From: Omphiscola glabra
Lineage: Eukaryota > Mollusca > Gastropoda > Lymnaeidae
Direction: 5' to 3'
NCBI GenBank assembly: GCA_964017045.1
Contig: OZ024802.1
Coordinates: 9,188,435-9,252,434 of the forward strand
Length of the DNA stretch: 64,000 nt
Numbering within the stretch: the stretch's first letter is position 1; each line of letters starts with the position of its first letter. The notes below the pieces were generated by a model. That model was given only the letters and a program-made list of their open reading frames with translations. It had not been told where the DNA came from and made no database searches. Below are positions 1 to 12,600 of this stretch, piece after piece. Made by a program: the position numbers and the translations under genes.

Positions 1-605
1 ATTTGTTGAGACCAAATAAGATTAATACGAGTTTAACCTTTGGCTTTTACAATTAAAAAAGTCGTGGCCATCAGCTTAATAAGATTCATTAGTGCATCAA
101 ACTGCTGTTTGGGCAAGACTGGCCAAAGTGTGTAGTGGGATCAATGCATTGTCATCTCCAAGAGCTCACAGGTGAAATACAACAAAATCCAATAGGGCTC
201 CTCATAAGTAAAAGTCTACCATTGTTAAATCAAATGCACTTCATTTTATTTCAAAATGATCTCCTCAAATTTGAGCACCACTTGAGAATAACTTTACGGT
301 CCTCAACCAAAAACTGTACGACCTGAATTTTGTTCACTGTTTATTGGGTCATATGTTAATATAAAAACCATTGTTACATTAAATGCGTATCAAACACACT
401 AAGACTGAATAAATTTAGTATCATAATATGTATACAAGATTTTCTCTTCCTGAAGTGTGCAAACATTTTTTCTGGTGTATTTCAAGATCCTGGGGGTTGA
501 CAAATGGTGTTTCTGCTTTCAGTGTGAATCATCTCAGTGAGTGACACTACATTTTTTTTTTAAATTAAGATTTTGTCAGAGTAAAAATCTAAACCAATAT
601 GTCAC
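1..605. other. PIK3C2 intron 18 (partial), no recognised feature
   Basis: AT-rich sequence downstream of exon 18 on the minus strand. I found no further PIK3C2 exon here. A short plus-strand open frame around 135-326 shows no recognisable family. Confidence 0.5.
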
Positions 606-699
606 CTGAATCATCTGGGGTAAAAAGTCGACCAAGTCATCTGAAGAAATCTTGTTGAGACTGTCAGCAGCAAACTGGCGCACCCGGAGATCAGGGAAT
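606..699 (-). CDS. PIK3C2: PIK3C2 coding exon 18: helical domain
   Basis: 94 nt, phase 2 to 0. Encodes FPDLRVRQFAADSLNKISSD and DLVDFLPQMIQ. The (D/E)..VR..A...(L/I)..(I/L)SDD.L.D.LPQ.(V/I)Q pattern is the ARM-like repeat of the PIK domain. This is the last exon I could recognise; the next exon must lie left of position 1 or be too diverged. Confidence 0.93.
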
Positions 700-3600
700 C
701 TGTTACAGAGTAATATCCCATTAATCATAGATCCGACTGATCTGTTTATTCAAAACATCTACTTTAACATGTGATAGTGAAAGCCAGGGCAAAATTTACA
801 AAGATGTAGTTGCACATACTTGGATAAATGCAATAAAAGAAAACTGAGGCAAACAAGAGTTCATAAATAATTTAAATTTGTTACATCATTCTACAATATC
901 TTCTCATCGGCCATGGGAACCAACGGCCATGGGAACCAACGGCCATGGGAACCAACGGCCATGGGAACCAACGGCCATGGGAACCAACGGCCATGGGAAC
1001 CAACGGCCATGGGAACCAACGGCCATGGGAACCAACGGCCATGGGAACCAACGGCCATGGGAATCAACGGCCATGGGAACCAACGGCCATGGGAACCAAC
1101 GTCCATGGGAACCAACGGCCATGGGAACCAACGGCCATGGGAACCAACGGCCATGGGAACCAACGGCCATGGGAACCAACGTCCATGGGAACCAACGTCC
1201 ATGGGAACCAACGGCCATGGGAACCAACGGCCATGGGAACCAACGTCCATGGGAACCAACGTCCATGGGAACCAACGGCCATGGGAACCAACGGCCATGG
1301 GAACCAACGTCTGCATAAAACCAAAAGCCAGGTTCATAGAGGAAATTGTCCTCTCTACTCTCTGACTCCACAGAGCAAGTGAATAAAACCATGTCAGTGA
1401 GACCCAGCACTCACTCAGGCAGAGACAGACCATGTCAGTGAGACTTGTTTATTAAACCAACACTCACTCAGGCAGAGACAGACCAAGTGATTAAAATCAT
1501 GTCAATGAGACTTGTTTATTAAACACTCACTCAGGTAGCAGCAGCTCAAAAGCTTGCATTGGGTGCAGAGGTTTCCAGCTCCTGAGCAGTGAATAGATCT
1601 CTGGCAGGCTGGCCCAATCCCAGCTCTGGGCAGCCTGGAGGATTCTGGGTAACAAGGACGGGTATTCTGTCATGTAGTGACGGTAGCGCCACAGGGTGTC
1701 ATATTCCTCTGCCGTAAACCTGGGGGGGGGGGGGAGAGAGAGAGAGAGATGGGATGAAAAGTTCAAGTAATAATATTCTATCATGTTTCTAGTTTTGTAC
1801 ACTCAACACGGGATTTAAATGGAACACTTCTAATAACCAGAAAAAGTAAATTGCTGTCCCTGAAAAGCACACAAGATAATTAACTTTGGAAAATAAGCTA
1901 GTAACAGAGTTGTAACTTAAAGCTCCTCCTCCGGTCAGACAAATTTTACAAAATTATTTTTCCTTAAAATTAAGACACTTTAAGATAAAATTATTTTTGT
2001 TTTTCAATCCTTATGTAAATGTTGTAAGTTTCATAAGTCCTAACGTGTGACTCCACCAAACACTGGCAAGCCTAGTTCAGGAGTCATAACAAAATTATTC
2101 AAACTTGAGATACTTTTTGTTCAGCTTTCATTGTCTACATTTTGGTTATTGTTTTACCTGTAACCTTAGGCTGATTTACTAGAACAGGAGTGGGCAAACT
2201 TTTTGTGCGTAGGGCCCCATTGACAAATGAAAAGCTATTGAGAGGGCAGCATATATATTTTGCCATATTAGCATTACATTACAAAGGTCAAGGACTGTTT
2301 ACAAAAATAGAAAATTGGAAAGAAATGTTATAACAAATGTTAAAATAATCATAACGTTAGATGAAATTCTGTAAAATTCAACAAGATAACTTAAAAACGA
2401 AGCAATTTCTAAATGCTCTCGGGGGCGGCATAACATCAGTAGCCGGACTGCATGTGGCCCACCGGCCGTAGTTTTCCCACCCCTGTACTAGAACATTTGC
2501 ACATGTCAATATTCAGTAAATTTACACACATTTATTACTACAAATATAAGTACACTAAACGTATGTCATAGACAGGATGACTTACTGACTGACAGACATA
2601 CACACTGACATGATGACTTATTGACTAACATACACACTGATATACTGATGACCAGACCTGTATACAAATATACAGACAAGATGACATTCTGACTAACCAA
2701 ACCTGTGTACAGACAGACAGGATGACTTACACAGAACAACCTTCTTTCTCCATAACATTGTGTACAAGTGACCTTATCATTGGGGTCAACTCATCAAAGG
2801 ATTTACTTGAACTGGAGAAATATAATGTCAGTCTAGGTCAGACTTTTAGTTGTAAGACACATATGAGATCAAGACACAATTAAGACTGAGTCTAATGATG
2901 GCAGATTAAAATATGATCATAAATATGATAAGTCTAACATGTTTAATCTCACAAGATAGAATCTGAGAATTAAAAGTGTGGGTTTTTTTTAATATAAAAA
3001 TGTAAATTTTGTAAACTGTAAAATCTTATGCCTCCCAAAAGTGCGGTTCATTGATCAACATTCCAGGTTATATATTAGATTTATGAGACTCAAACAATTT
3101 GTGTAAATAAAACACTATGTTAACTATATGTTAAGTTTTAATTATGATTAGACAAATACAAATTCAAACATTTTGGCAAACACCTTAATCAGTAAAACAA
3201 AAAAACCTTAATAATAATAAATTAAATTCACATAAAATGTACCTGTATCCCGCTTTTTCCTAAAGAGAGCATATTATTTAAGAAGAGAAAAGAATAAGGA
3301 TAAGTAAAGCTTAGAGTGTATTATTTTAGTTAGACAAATTGCTTGTGTCTCATTAAATTTCAATCAAGTTAAAAGGTTTATAGCAGTCCAACGCTTTCAT
3401 ACACGTTATATGAGCAAAAAGTTGTAAGGACACCCTAAGTTTTGTAAGACTAACTAAGACTAATGCAGCTACAAACCTGTCTAAGACTAACTAAGACTAA
3501 TGTCGCTACAAACCTGTCTAAATTATTCAAAGGATCCTGGAAGAAAATGGTCCTGTCGAACTCTGGCAGATTTACCTGGACGTGAAGAAACAGCTTCATT

Positions 3601-6600
3601 TAATTCCTGGCATATCAAAATTCCTTAGTTCAACTTTAAAGGACCCAGCAGTTCAGGGAGATTACGTCAAGCTTAAATTTTCATTATGGTTCCACATGTT
3701 AGACATTTTGTGAGAGAGAAATGAAATAGTTTAACAATCCTGTTATTGAACTTTGACCTACCTGTAGGAGTACAGAGTCTGGCAGCAATGTCTTGCATGA
3801 AGGCATGATGGGATCCGAACTGACACCCATCATTAACGGTACCAGTTGGGGGCCTTGATTCAAGTATCTAACAATGCAGGAAACAGGTACACTGAGACAA
3901 CTCTGACTTAACTAAACATGTAGAAAGGTTTAAGTGTGTCGGAGAGGAACTAAATATTGAAGCAGTATTTACAAGCGCCCTTTCAACTTTATTTGATTAT
4001 GGTGCCAAGCCGTATCGACACTACTCGATCCCTTGGATCCACCAGTGGCGTGGAGAGGGGGGATCTGCTGGTTGGGCAGCAGCTGGTTCTCCATACTACT
4101 TTGCCCAGGCTTTATCTTCACTGGGTGCGTGGAGATCAGAGGGTCATCTCAACAAGTAGGCCACAGAAACATGCAACTAGAAATAAGAAAACAAAAGAAA
4201 AGAAGACACCAGCTCTTCGACTAGCAAGCTGGAACGTAAGGACTATGTGTCCGGGTATTACTGCCGACCTGCAGCTCATTGACGACGCAAGGAAGACAGC
4301 TATCATTGATAGAGAGCTTAGCAGACTAAACATTGATATTGCGTGCCTCCAGGAGACCAGGCTCCCGGAATGTGGTACCATAAAAGAACACAACTACACT
4401 TTCTTCTGGCAGGGTGGACCAATGGACGCACCAAGACAACATGGGATTGGTTTTGCTATTAAAAACGTACTATGCTCATCCATAGAACCCCCGACAAAGG
4501 GCACAAATAGAATACTTACCATACGTCTATCAACATCTTCTGGATTTGCCAACATCATCAGTGCTTATGCTCCAACACTTTCCTCCAGCTCAGAAGCGAA
4601 AGATCAGTTCTATGAAGATCTAAATCAAACAATAGCCAGCATACCCAACAATGAAGCAATTTACCTCTTGGGTGACTTCAATGCGAGAGTGGGAAGTGAT
4701 TACATGGCCTGGCCTACATGCCTTGGTCATTTCGGAAGAGGCAGGCTAAATGAAAATGGGCAGAGGCTACTGGAACTATGCTGCTTACATGGACTATGTG
4801 TAACAAATACCTACTTCAACTGTAAGGCTATTCACCAAGTATCATGGAGGCATCCCTGCTCCCAACACTGGCACCAGATAGATCTCATAATCACAAGACA
4901 CACACAACTGGCTAGTGTCCTCCTCACCAGAGAGAACGGAAGAATATAACCATAGTTTACAAGAAGCTCTTGAACAAATGCCACCAATAGACACTATTGA
5001 GTCCAAATGGTCACATCTGCGGGACACTATCTATAACTCGGCTATCATGGCATTTGGCAAGAGAGAACGCAAAAGTGCAGATTGGTTCGAGGCTCACTGG
5101 CAGGAAATGAAGCATGTCACTGATGCTAAAAGAAAGGCTCTCTTGGCTTATAAAGACACGCCTTGCCCAGCCACTCTACAAACTCTTAAAAGTGCCAAGA
5201 AAAACACCCAGCAGGCAGCTCACCACTATGCTAACACATATTGGCTCAATCTAAGCTCCAGCATACAGTCAGCTGCTGATAGAGGAGATGCAAAGGCTAT
5301 GTACGAGAATATAAAACAAGCAACAGGGCCTCTGAACTCCAAGACTGCGCCCTTAATGTCAAAAACAGGGGAACTTATTACTGATGGAGATAAACAACTC
5401 AAACGATGGATTGAGCACTACTTGGAACTATACGCAACAATTAACCATGTCTCAACCGCTGCCCTGGACGATATCCCAGACCTGCCGGTCATGGATGAGC
5501 ATGACACCCTACCCACCCTAGAAGAGGTACGTAGAGCCATCGATTGTCTCGCCTGTGGGAAAGCCCCTGGCAATGATGGAATTCCACCAGAGGTTCTCAA
5601 ATGTGGAAAGGAAGTTCTATTACGGCCCTTGCACGATCTCCTTACTATGTGCTGGGAACAGGGACAGCTACCACAAGAGTTGAAAGATGCAAACATTGTT
5701 ACATTGTACAAGAACAAAGGAGACAAGTGTGACTGCAACAACTATCGTGGAATCTTCCTTCTTAGCATAGTTGGAAAGGCCTTCGCCCGAGTTGCATTAA
5801 CACGCTTGCAGACCCTAGCAGCGCGTGTACTCCCAGAATCGCAATGTGGCTTTCGAGCCGGTAGGTCAACCATAGACATGATCTTCTCTCTGCGCCAGTT
5901 GCAGGAGAAATGCAGGGAACAACATATGCCTCTATACATAGCGTTTGTCGACCTCACTAAAGCTTTTGATCTTGTCAGCAGAAGCGGCCTCTTCCAGATC
6001 CTAAAAAAAATAGGCTGCCCTGCACGTCTGCTTAACATCATCGAGCAGTTCCACTATAACATGCAGGGCACAGTATGCTATGACGGTGCCACCTCAGAAG
6101 CTTTTCCAGTAAGTAGTGGAGTAAAGCAAGGCTGCGTGCTAGCTCCTACTTTATTTGCAATCTTCTTCTCCATCTTACTCCAGTATGCCTTCCAGAACAA
6201 CAGCGAGGGGATATACATCCACACTAGAGCAGACGGGAGATTGTTCAACATTGCGCGCCTTAGAGCTAAGACCAAAATAAGAAAGGTCATGCTACGTGAG
6301 CTCTTATTTGCAGATGATGCCGCTTTAGTATCTCACTCAGCAGACGGCTTGCAGAGCCTTGTATCCAGTTTATCCGCTGCCTGCAAAGAGTTTGGCATGA
6401 TCATCAGCTTAAAGAAAACCAACATTATGGCTCAGGACGCTGACACTCCCCCCACTATCTCCATCGACGACTGCGACTTGGATGCTGTTGACAGATTCAC
6501 ATATCTAGGGTCGAACATTTCGAGCACTCTCTCAATGGAGGATGAGATAAGTGGTAGGATAGGGAGGGCCGCAACTGTCATGACGAGATTGAAGAAAAGA

Positions 6601-9600
6601 GTCTGGTCCAATGCCAAGCTCACAACAAGAACTAAGCTGCAGGTATACCAGGCCTGCGTACTGAGCACACTCCTCTATGGATGTGAGTCTTGGACCACAT
6701 ACAACAGGCACGAAAAAAGGCTCAATGGCTTCCACCTCAGATGCCTGCGCCGCATCCTTGACATCAAATGGCAGGAAAAAGTCCCCAACACGGATGTCCT
6801 GTCTCAAACAAATATGTGCAGCGTCCCAGCCCTTTTAATCCAAAGACGCCTCCGCTGGCTTGGGCACGTCAAGCGAATGCAACCTGGTCGCATACCTAAG
6901 GACGTGCTGTACAGCGAGCTGGCGATAGGGAAAAGGTCAGTTGGACGGCCTCGTCTCAGATACATAGACATTTGCAAAAGAGATATGAAGGCGGCTAACA
7001 TCAACATCTCAAATTGGGAGGACTTGGCGGAGGATCGATCCACATGGCGGGGCATCGTGAAGGAAGGATCACTACGTGCCGAGGAGGTCTACAGGGCGGA
7101 AGCAGCTGTGAATAGAGCGCGGAGAAAGGCAAGAAAACACTACTCCACTGCATTCGTGTGCGGGACATGCACAAGAGACTGCCATTCAAGGATCGGTCTC
7201 ATTAGCCACACGAAGAGCTGCAACCAGACAAGATAATCTATCATCTCTCGTAGACGGAAAGATGCCATACCATACATCTTATAATCTCATGTCTATGGTT
7301 TCCTCATATTGATTCAGTATATTATATCGGAAGTGAATTTCTTACAAATTGAATTCATTTAATAACTAGGTCCCACTTTAGTGGAAGCTTTACAACAGAT
7401 TCTTAGCTGGCCTTTAAATACTGTGTGGCAATGTGCCACTTTTTTTAACGGGATCTATGTATAATTTTGTATATGTGGCTGGGTGCCACCTATGCTGCAG
7501 GGTGCCGCCTATGGAGCAAAGAGAACACACGCCTGTGGCAGGATGTTTTACGCCATGCGTGTTCAGATTCACTGAGCTGGGTATGCCTGTCCCACTGGGA
7601 ACTGGTAAAACAGCTCATGACATTGCCACTACATAAGCCAGGGGAAATTTGAACCCGTGGACCTTGTACGTATTGAGCTGTGTTACAAAGTGTGGACATT
7701 GAATGATATTGTGTGTGAAAAAATGTTCTACGGATTGTACCTCTACAATTAAACGCTTTAATTCTCATGACCTGCATTTGTTTGTTTCATTTAACCTGTA
7801 ACCACCTGGCTACAACTGAGACAAGTGTTTCATGGAACAGAGTGAAACAAATAAAAGAGTATTACTTTTTTTGTAAATCCAGATTCTCTCAGCTGAGCAC
7901 AGTAAACAGTCAAAGGTCATTTATTTGATGAATTCATTACATCCCTGGTTGCTTACCCCTTCTCATTGAACAGCTGGATAGCCGCTGCTCCCAACGGATA
8001 GATGAGTTTCTTGCCCTCAAGCACCTCTCCCTTGTCCTGGATTTTGTCTGCTGCTCCAAAAAGACCGGTTACACCACACAGCATGAGGCACAGCCTGGTT
8101 TCTCTTGGAATGCTGCATAAAGACATCTTCTCAAAGTTTAACCTGCATCCAAATAGATATATTACCTTTTAGTAAATTTTAACCTTGGTCTATAACAGTA
8201 AAAAGAAATATTTTATATTTCAATATACAGTGGTCCTACGTCTATCGCGGAGAGTTAAGTGATACTCCGCTAATTAGCGCCCTTATTTTTAATTTCTTAT
8301 TTATATATATTTTAAGGAATTATAAACCCTCCCCACACTGTTATTAAACTTTCCAAAACTCTTATAAACACTTCCTATGCTCTTAAACACTTTCTAAACT
8401 CTTAATGCTAGGAAATTTTTACAACATATAAAATTCTACATATGCTACATATTTTATTTAGATTTAATGTTCTTTTAATATGTTTTAAGTAATATTTTAA
8501 ATATTCGTTTATTATTGTTTTCAATTTTGTTGTCTAGAAAATGCTTACTTTTCCGCAAAAAAAATTAAATGAATAATATATACCTATACTACACAAAATC
8601 CTGCTATGTAGCGAAAAATCTGCGATACAATCTAGGATATATACAAGTAAAAGATCTGCTATACAAAATAGGATATATACAAGTAAAAAATCTGCTATAC
8701 AGCGAGACCGCAAAAAGTTAACCCACAATATATGAGAGATCACATAAAAGGATTTTGTAATTGTAATAATAATTAAGTAATGACCAAATATAAATTTGTG
8801 ACTAAATGAAACACATGTGTTTCAGGTCAACTTTGATCAATGTACAGTGAACTTGGTCATTTTTTAACATTCAAAGGTGGTAATTTTTTTTTATATTGTA
8901 AGCCATGGAGGGAGGAAAATTTTTAAAATTTCACCCAAAGATTTCTGCATGTGTTTTTTCAATGTGACATGTTAATGCTACAAATATTGAGTTTGAAAGT
9001 GTTGGAAAAGTAAAGGAGATTAAAAAGAACTAAAAGTCCAGAACTAAAAATGAAACAATGTTAGGAAACATTGGAGGGCTGTTAAAACAATTTATTTTGT
9101 AGACTTCTTCATTAGGCAACATTGACAAAATGTTAGGATTTTATGGTTGATAATTTAACTCCGTCTAAGACTACACTGACAAAATGTTAGGATTTTATGG
9201 TTTATAATTTAACTCCATCTAAGACTACATTGACAAAATGTTAGGATTTTATGGTTTATAATTTAACTCTGTCTAAGACTACATTGACAAAATGTTAGGA
9301 TTTTATGGTTTATAATTTAACTCCGTATAAGACTACATTGACAAAATGTTAGGATTTTATGGTTTATAATTTAACTCCGTCTAAGACTGCACATTCTAGA
9401 GATAAGAGATTCCGATTCTAAATCCATGTGGTAATCATAACACCGTCACCCAAAACTCTTCTTCCAGTTCACTTCTCTGTGGGGTTTACGTGCTGGTAGA
9501 AATGTTTACAGCAACCAAGTGATGACCCGACACCCAAAATTTGATGGCACGGGACAAATTTTTGACAATGCAATGAGAACCACGGAGGGCATTCTTATGG

Positions 9601-12600
9601 TGTGCTGTTTGGCTTCAGAGATATTTCCAAAACAATGTAAACCATGGGAGTTTTTTTCAACATAAGTTATTGGACTGCGTAATGAGATGATGGCATGTAG
9701 GTCATATGATGAAATAAGGTTAAAAGAAACATTGAGACTGTTAAAAGACAGTGTGTGATTTCAGCAAAGGCTGCAGTATTACAGTCGAGCTATAAATAAA
9801 TGAATATCAGACCTGTTTACCCTCAAACTCTTAAAATCGTATAATATCATCACAAAATCATTCAATACCTTATCTTAATAGTAAAAAATAAACATACAGT
9901 ATATATAATGTATACACCTCAAAATCGTACATAGTACACCAAAATCGTAAGAGTAAACAGGTCTGGAATATGGATTGAATTTGTAGAATAAACTTGAGAA
10001 ATAAAACAGAGTTGTGGTGTTCACTTCTTACGGGTAAAGTGGCAGAGGCCTGAGAGGAAACATGACAGACACAGATAAGACAAAACTGCGACACTTTGCT
10101 TCCATGCTGACATACCACTCATCCCAGTATATCCTCTCACATAGGCCATGCTGACATACCACTCATCCCAGTATATCCTCTCACATAGGCCATGCTGACA
10201 TACCACTCATCCCAGTATATCCTCTCACACAGGCCATGCTGACATACCACTCATCCCAGTATATTCTCTCACACAGGCCATGCTGACATACCACTCATCC
10301 CAGTATATCCTCTCACACAGGCCAGTAGATAAAGGCTTCAGGGTTGTAGATACATCTCTGGCCAGTTTCTTGGTACCATGGTAGAGGCTGCATACGATCT
10401 TGTATTCTTCATACCTGAGGTACAAAGACATATTAAGATTATATTCAACTTTGGTAACACAGACACAACAGTCACACCAGGCACAACAGACACCACAGAC
10501 ACAACAGACATGACATACACCACAGACACAACAGTCACACCAGGCACAACAGACACCACAGACACAACAGACATGACATACACCACAGACACAACAGTCA
10601 CACCAGGCACAACAGACACCACAGACACAACAGACACGACAGACACAACAGACACCACAGACACAACAGACACAACAGACACCACAGACACAACAGACAC
10701 CACAGACACAACAGACACCACAGACACCACAGACACAACAGACACAACAGACACAACAGACACAACAGACACCACAAACACCACAGACACCACAGACACC
10801 ACAGACACAACAGACACCACAGACACAACAGACACAACAGACACCACAGACACCACAGACACCACAGACACAACAGACACAACAGTCACCACAGACACAA
10901 CAGACACCACAGACACAACAGACACCACAGACACCACAGATACAACAGACAGACACAACAGACACCACAGACACAACAGACACAACAGACACAACAGACA
11001 CCACAGACACAACAGACACCACAGACACAACAGACACAACAGACACCACAGACACAACAGACACAACAGACACAACAGACACCACAGACACAACAGACAC
11101 CACAGACACCACAGACACCACAGACACAACAGACACCACAGACACAACAGACACAACAGACACCACAGACACAACAGACACCACAGACACCACAGACACA
11201 ACAGACACAACAGACACAACAGACACCACAGACACAACAGACACAAAAGACACAACAGACACAACAGACACAACAGACACCACAGACACAACAGACACAA
11301 CATACACCACAGACACAACAGACACAACAGACACGACAGACATCACAGACACAACATACACCATGACTCAACAGACATGACATACACAACAAACACAACA
11401 GACACAACAGACACCACAGACACAACAGACACCACAGACACCACAGACACAACATACACAACATACACAACAGACACCACAGACACAACAGACACCACAG
11501 ACACAACAGACACCATAGACACGACAGACACAACAGACACCACAGACACGACAGACACGACAGACACAACAGACACAACAGACACCACAGACACAACAGA
11601 CACCACAGACACAACAGACACGACAGACACAACAGACACAACAGACACCACAGACACCAGACACCACAGACACAACATACACCACAGACACAACAGACAC
11701 GACAGACACCACAGACACAACAGACACAGGCATTGGCCTCTAAACTTTTCATAATGTTTATCCTGTTTCCTTAATTTCATTTAATGTTTATATGGATCTG
11801 AATTTTAATTGATTATTCATAAACATAAGGGGAACAATGGTAAAAAAATGTAACAGAAATTTGCTATATTTTTTAATGAGTAATGTATGAGGAAGGTATG
11901 TTTATATTGTTTAATATTTGTGTGGGAAACAAACGTTCAAACACCTGGGAGGGTGCAAAGACTTATCTTACTTGTGGGTCCATCCTTCGGGAATACGATG
12001 AGCTGAAGATATGCTGACTATGAAGTTGTCCTTGACCTTGGCCACTTCAAGATGATCTATCAGAGGCAATAGAAAATGTTTGATCAATGCAAAACAAAAC
12101 ATCACCATTAAAATGAAAATAGAATTATGATTCTCCACTAATTAAGACATCAAAGAGTTTCCACATGCCTCTCACCTACCATTGGTATTCAAAGTGAGCT
12201 TCTATTTTACGGGGTGGGTAAGCCTTTTGATCCCACCGCGATCTAGATTCCCCTGTATCTGGAGCCACAAGAAAATGGGATCCCAGACCTGTTTGCCCTA
12301 GTGAGCTGAGACCTGGACTAGTAAGCTGAGACCTGGACTAGTGAGCTGAGACCTCGACTAGTGAGCTGAGATCTGGACTAGTAAGCTGAGACCTGGACTA
12401 GTGAGCTGAGACCTGGACTAGTGAGCTGAGACCTGGACTAGTGAGCTGAGACCTGACTAGTGAGCTGAGACCTGGACTAGTAAGCTGAGACCTCGACTAG
12501 TGAGCTGAGACCTGGAATAGTGAGCTGAGACCTTGACTAGTAAGCTGAGACCTGACTAGTGAGCTGAGACCTGTGTTTCGATTCAGCAATGTTCTTGCAG

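Larger units (their letters stand above)
3940..7275 (+). mobile_element. Non-LTR retrotransposon (LINE), APE endonuclease plus reverse transcriptase
   Basis: Inserted in PIK3C2 intron 13, antisense to the gene. An EEP/APE-type endonuclease half (about 4200-4948) starts LASWNVRTM, continues ACLQETR and contains LLGDFNARVGS. The reading frame then shifts by one at about 4915-4949 and continues to 7236 as a reverse transcriptase ending in a Cys/His finger (CGTCTRDCHSRIGLISH). The clade is unresolved (RTE/I-like group). The 3' UTR after the stop has an ATCTCTCGTAGACGGAAAG motif that recurs in the remnant near 33350. The element is not autonomous as it stands, because the endonuclease is interrupted. 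Confidence 0.9.

Noticed and set aside
135..326. 63-codon plus-strand frame at the left edge
   Set aside because: Opens with GTG and has no recognised family. It lies antisense in PIK3C2 intron 18.
878..1433. Several open frames over the 16-bp array
   Set aside because: Repeat artefacts within PIK3C2 intron 17.
10225..11754. Long open frames (up to about 458 codons) over the 9-bp array on both strands
   Set aside because: Pure repeat translation (Thr/Asp, Val/Ser, Cys/Val, Leu/Cys) in several frames at once, inside a PIK3C2 intron. No homology or splice support.
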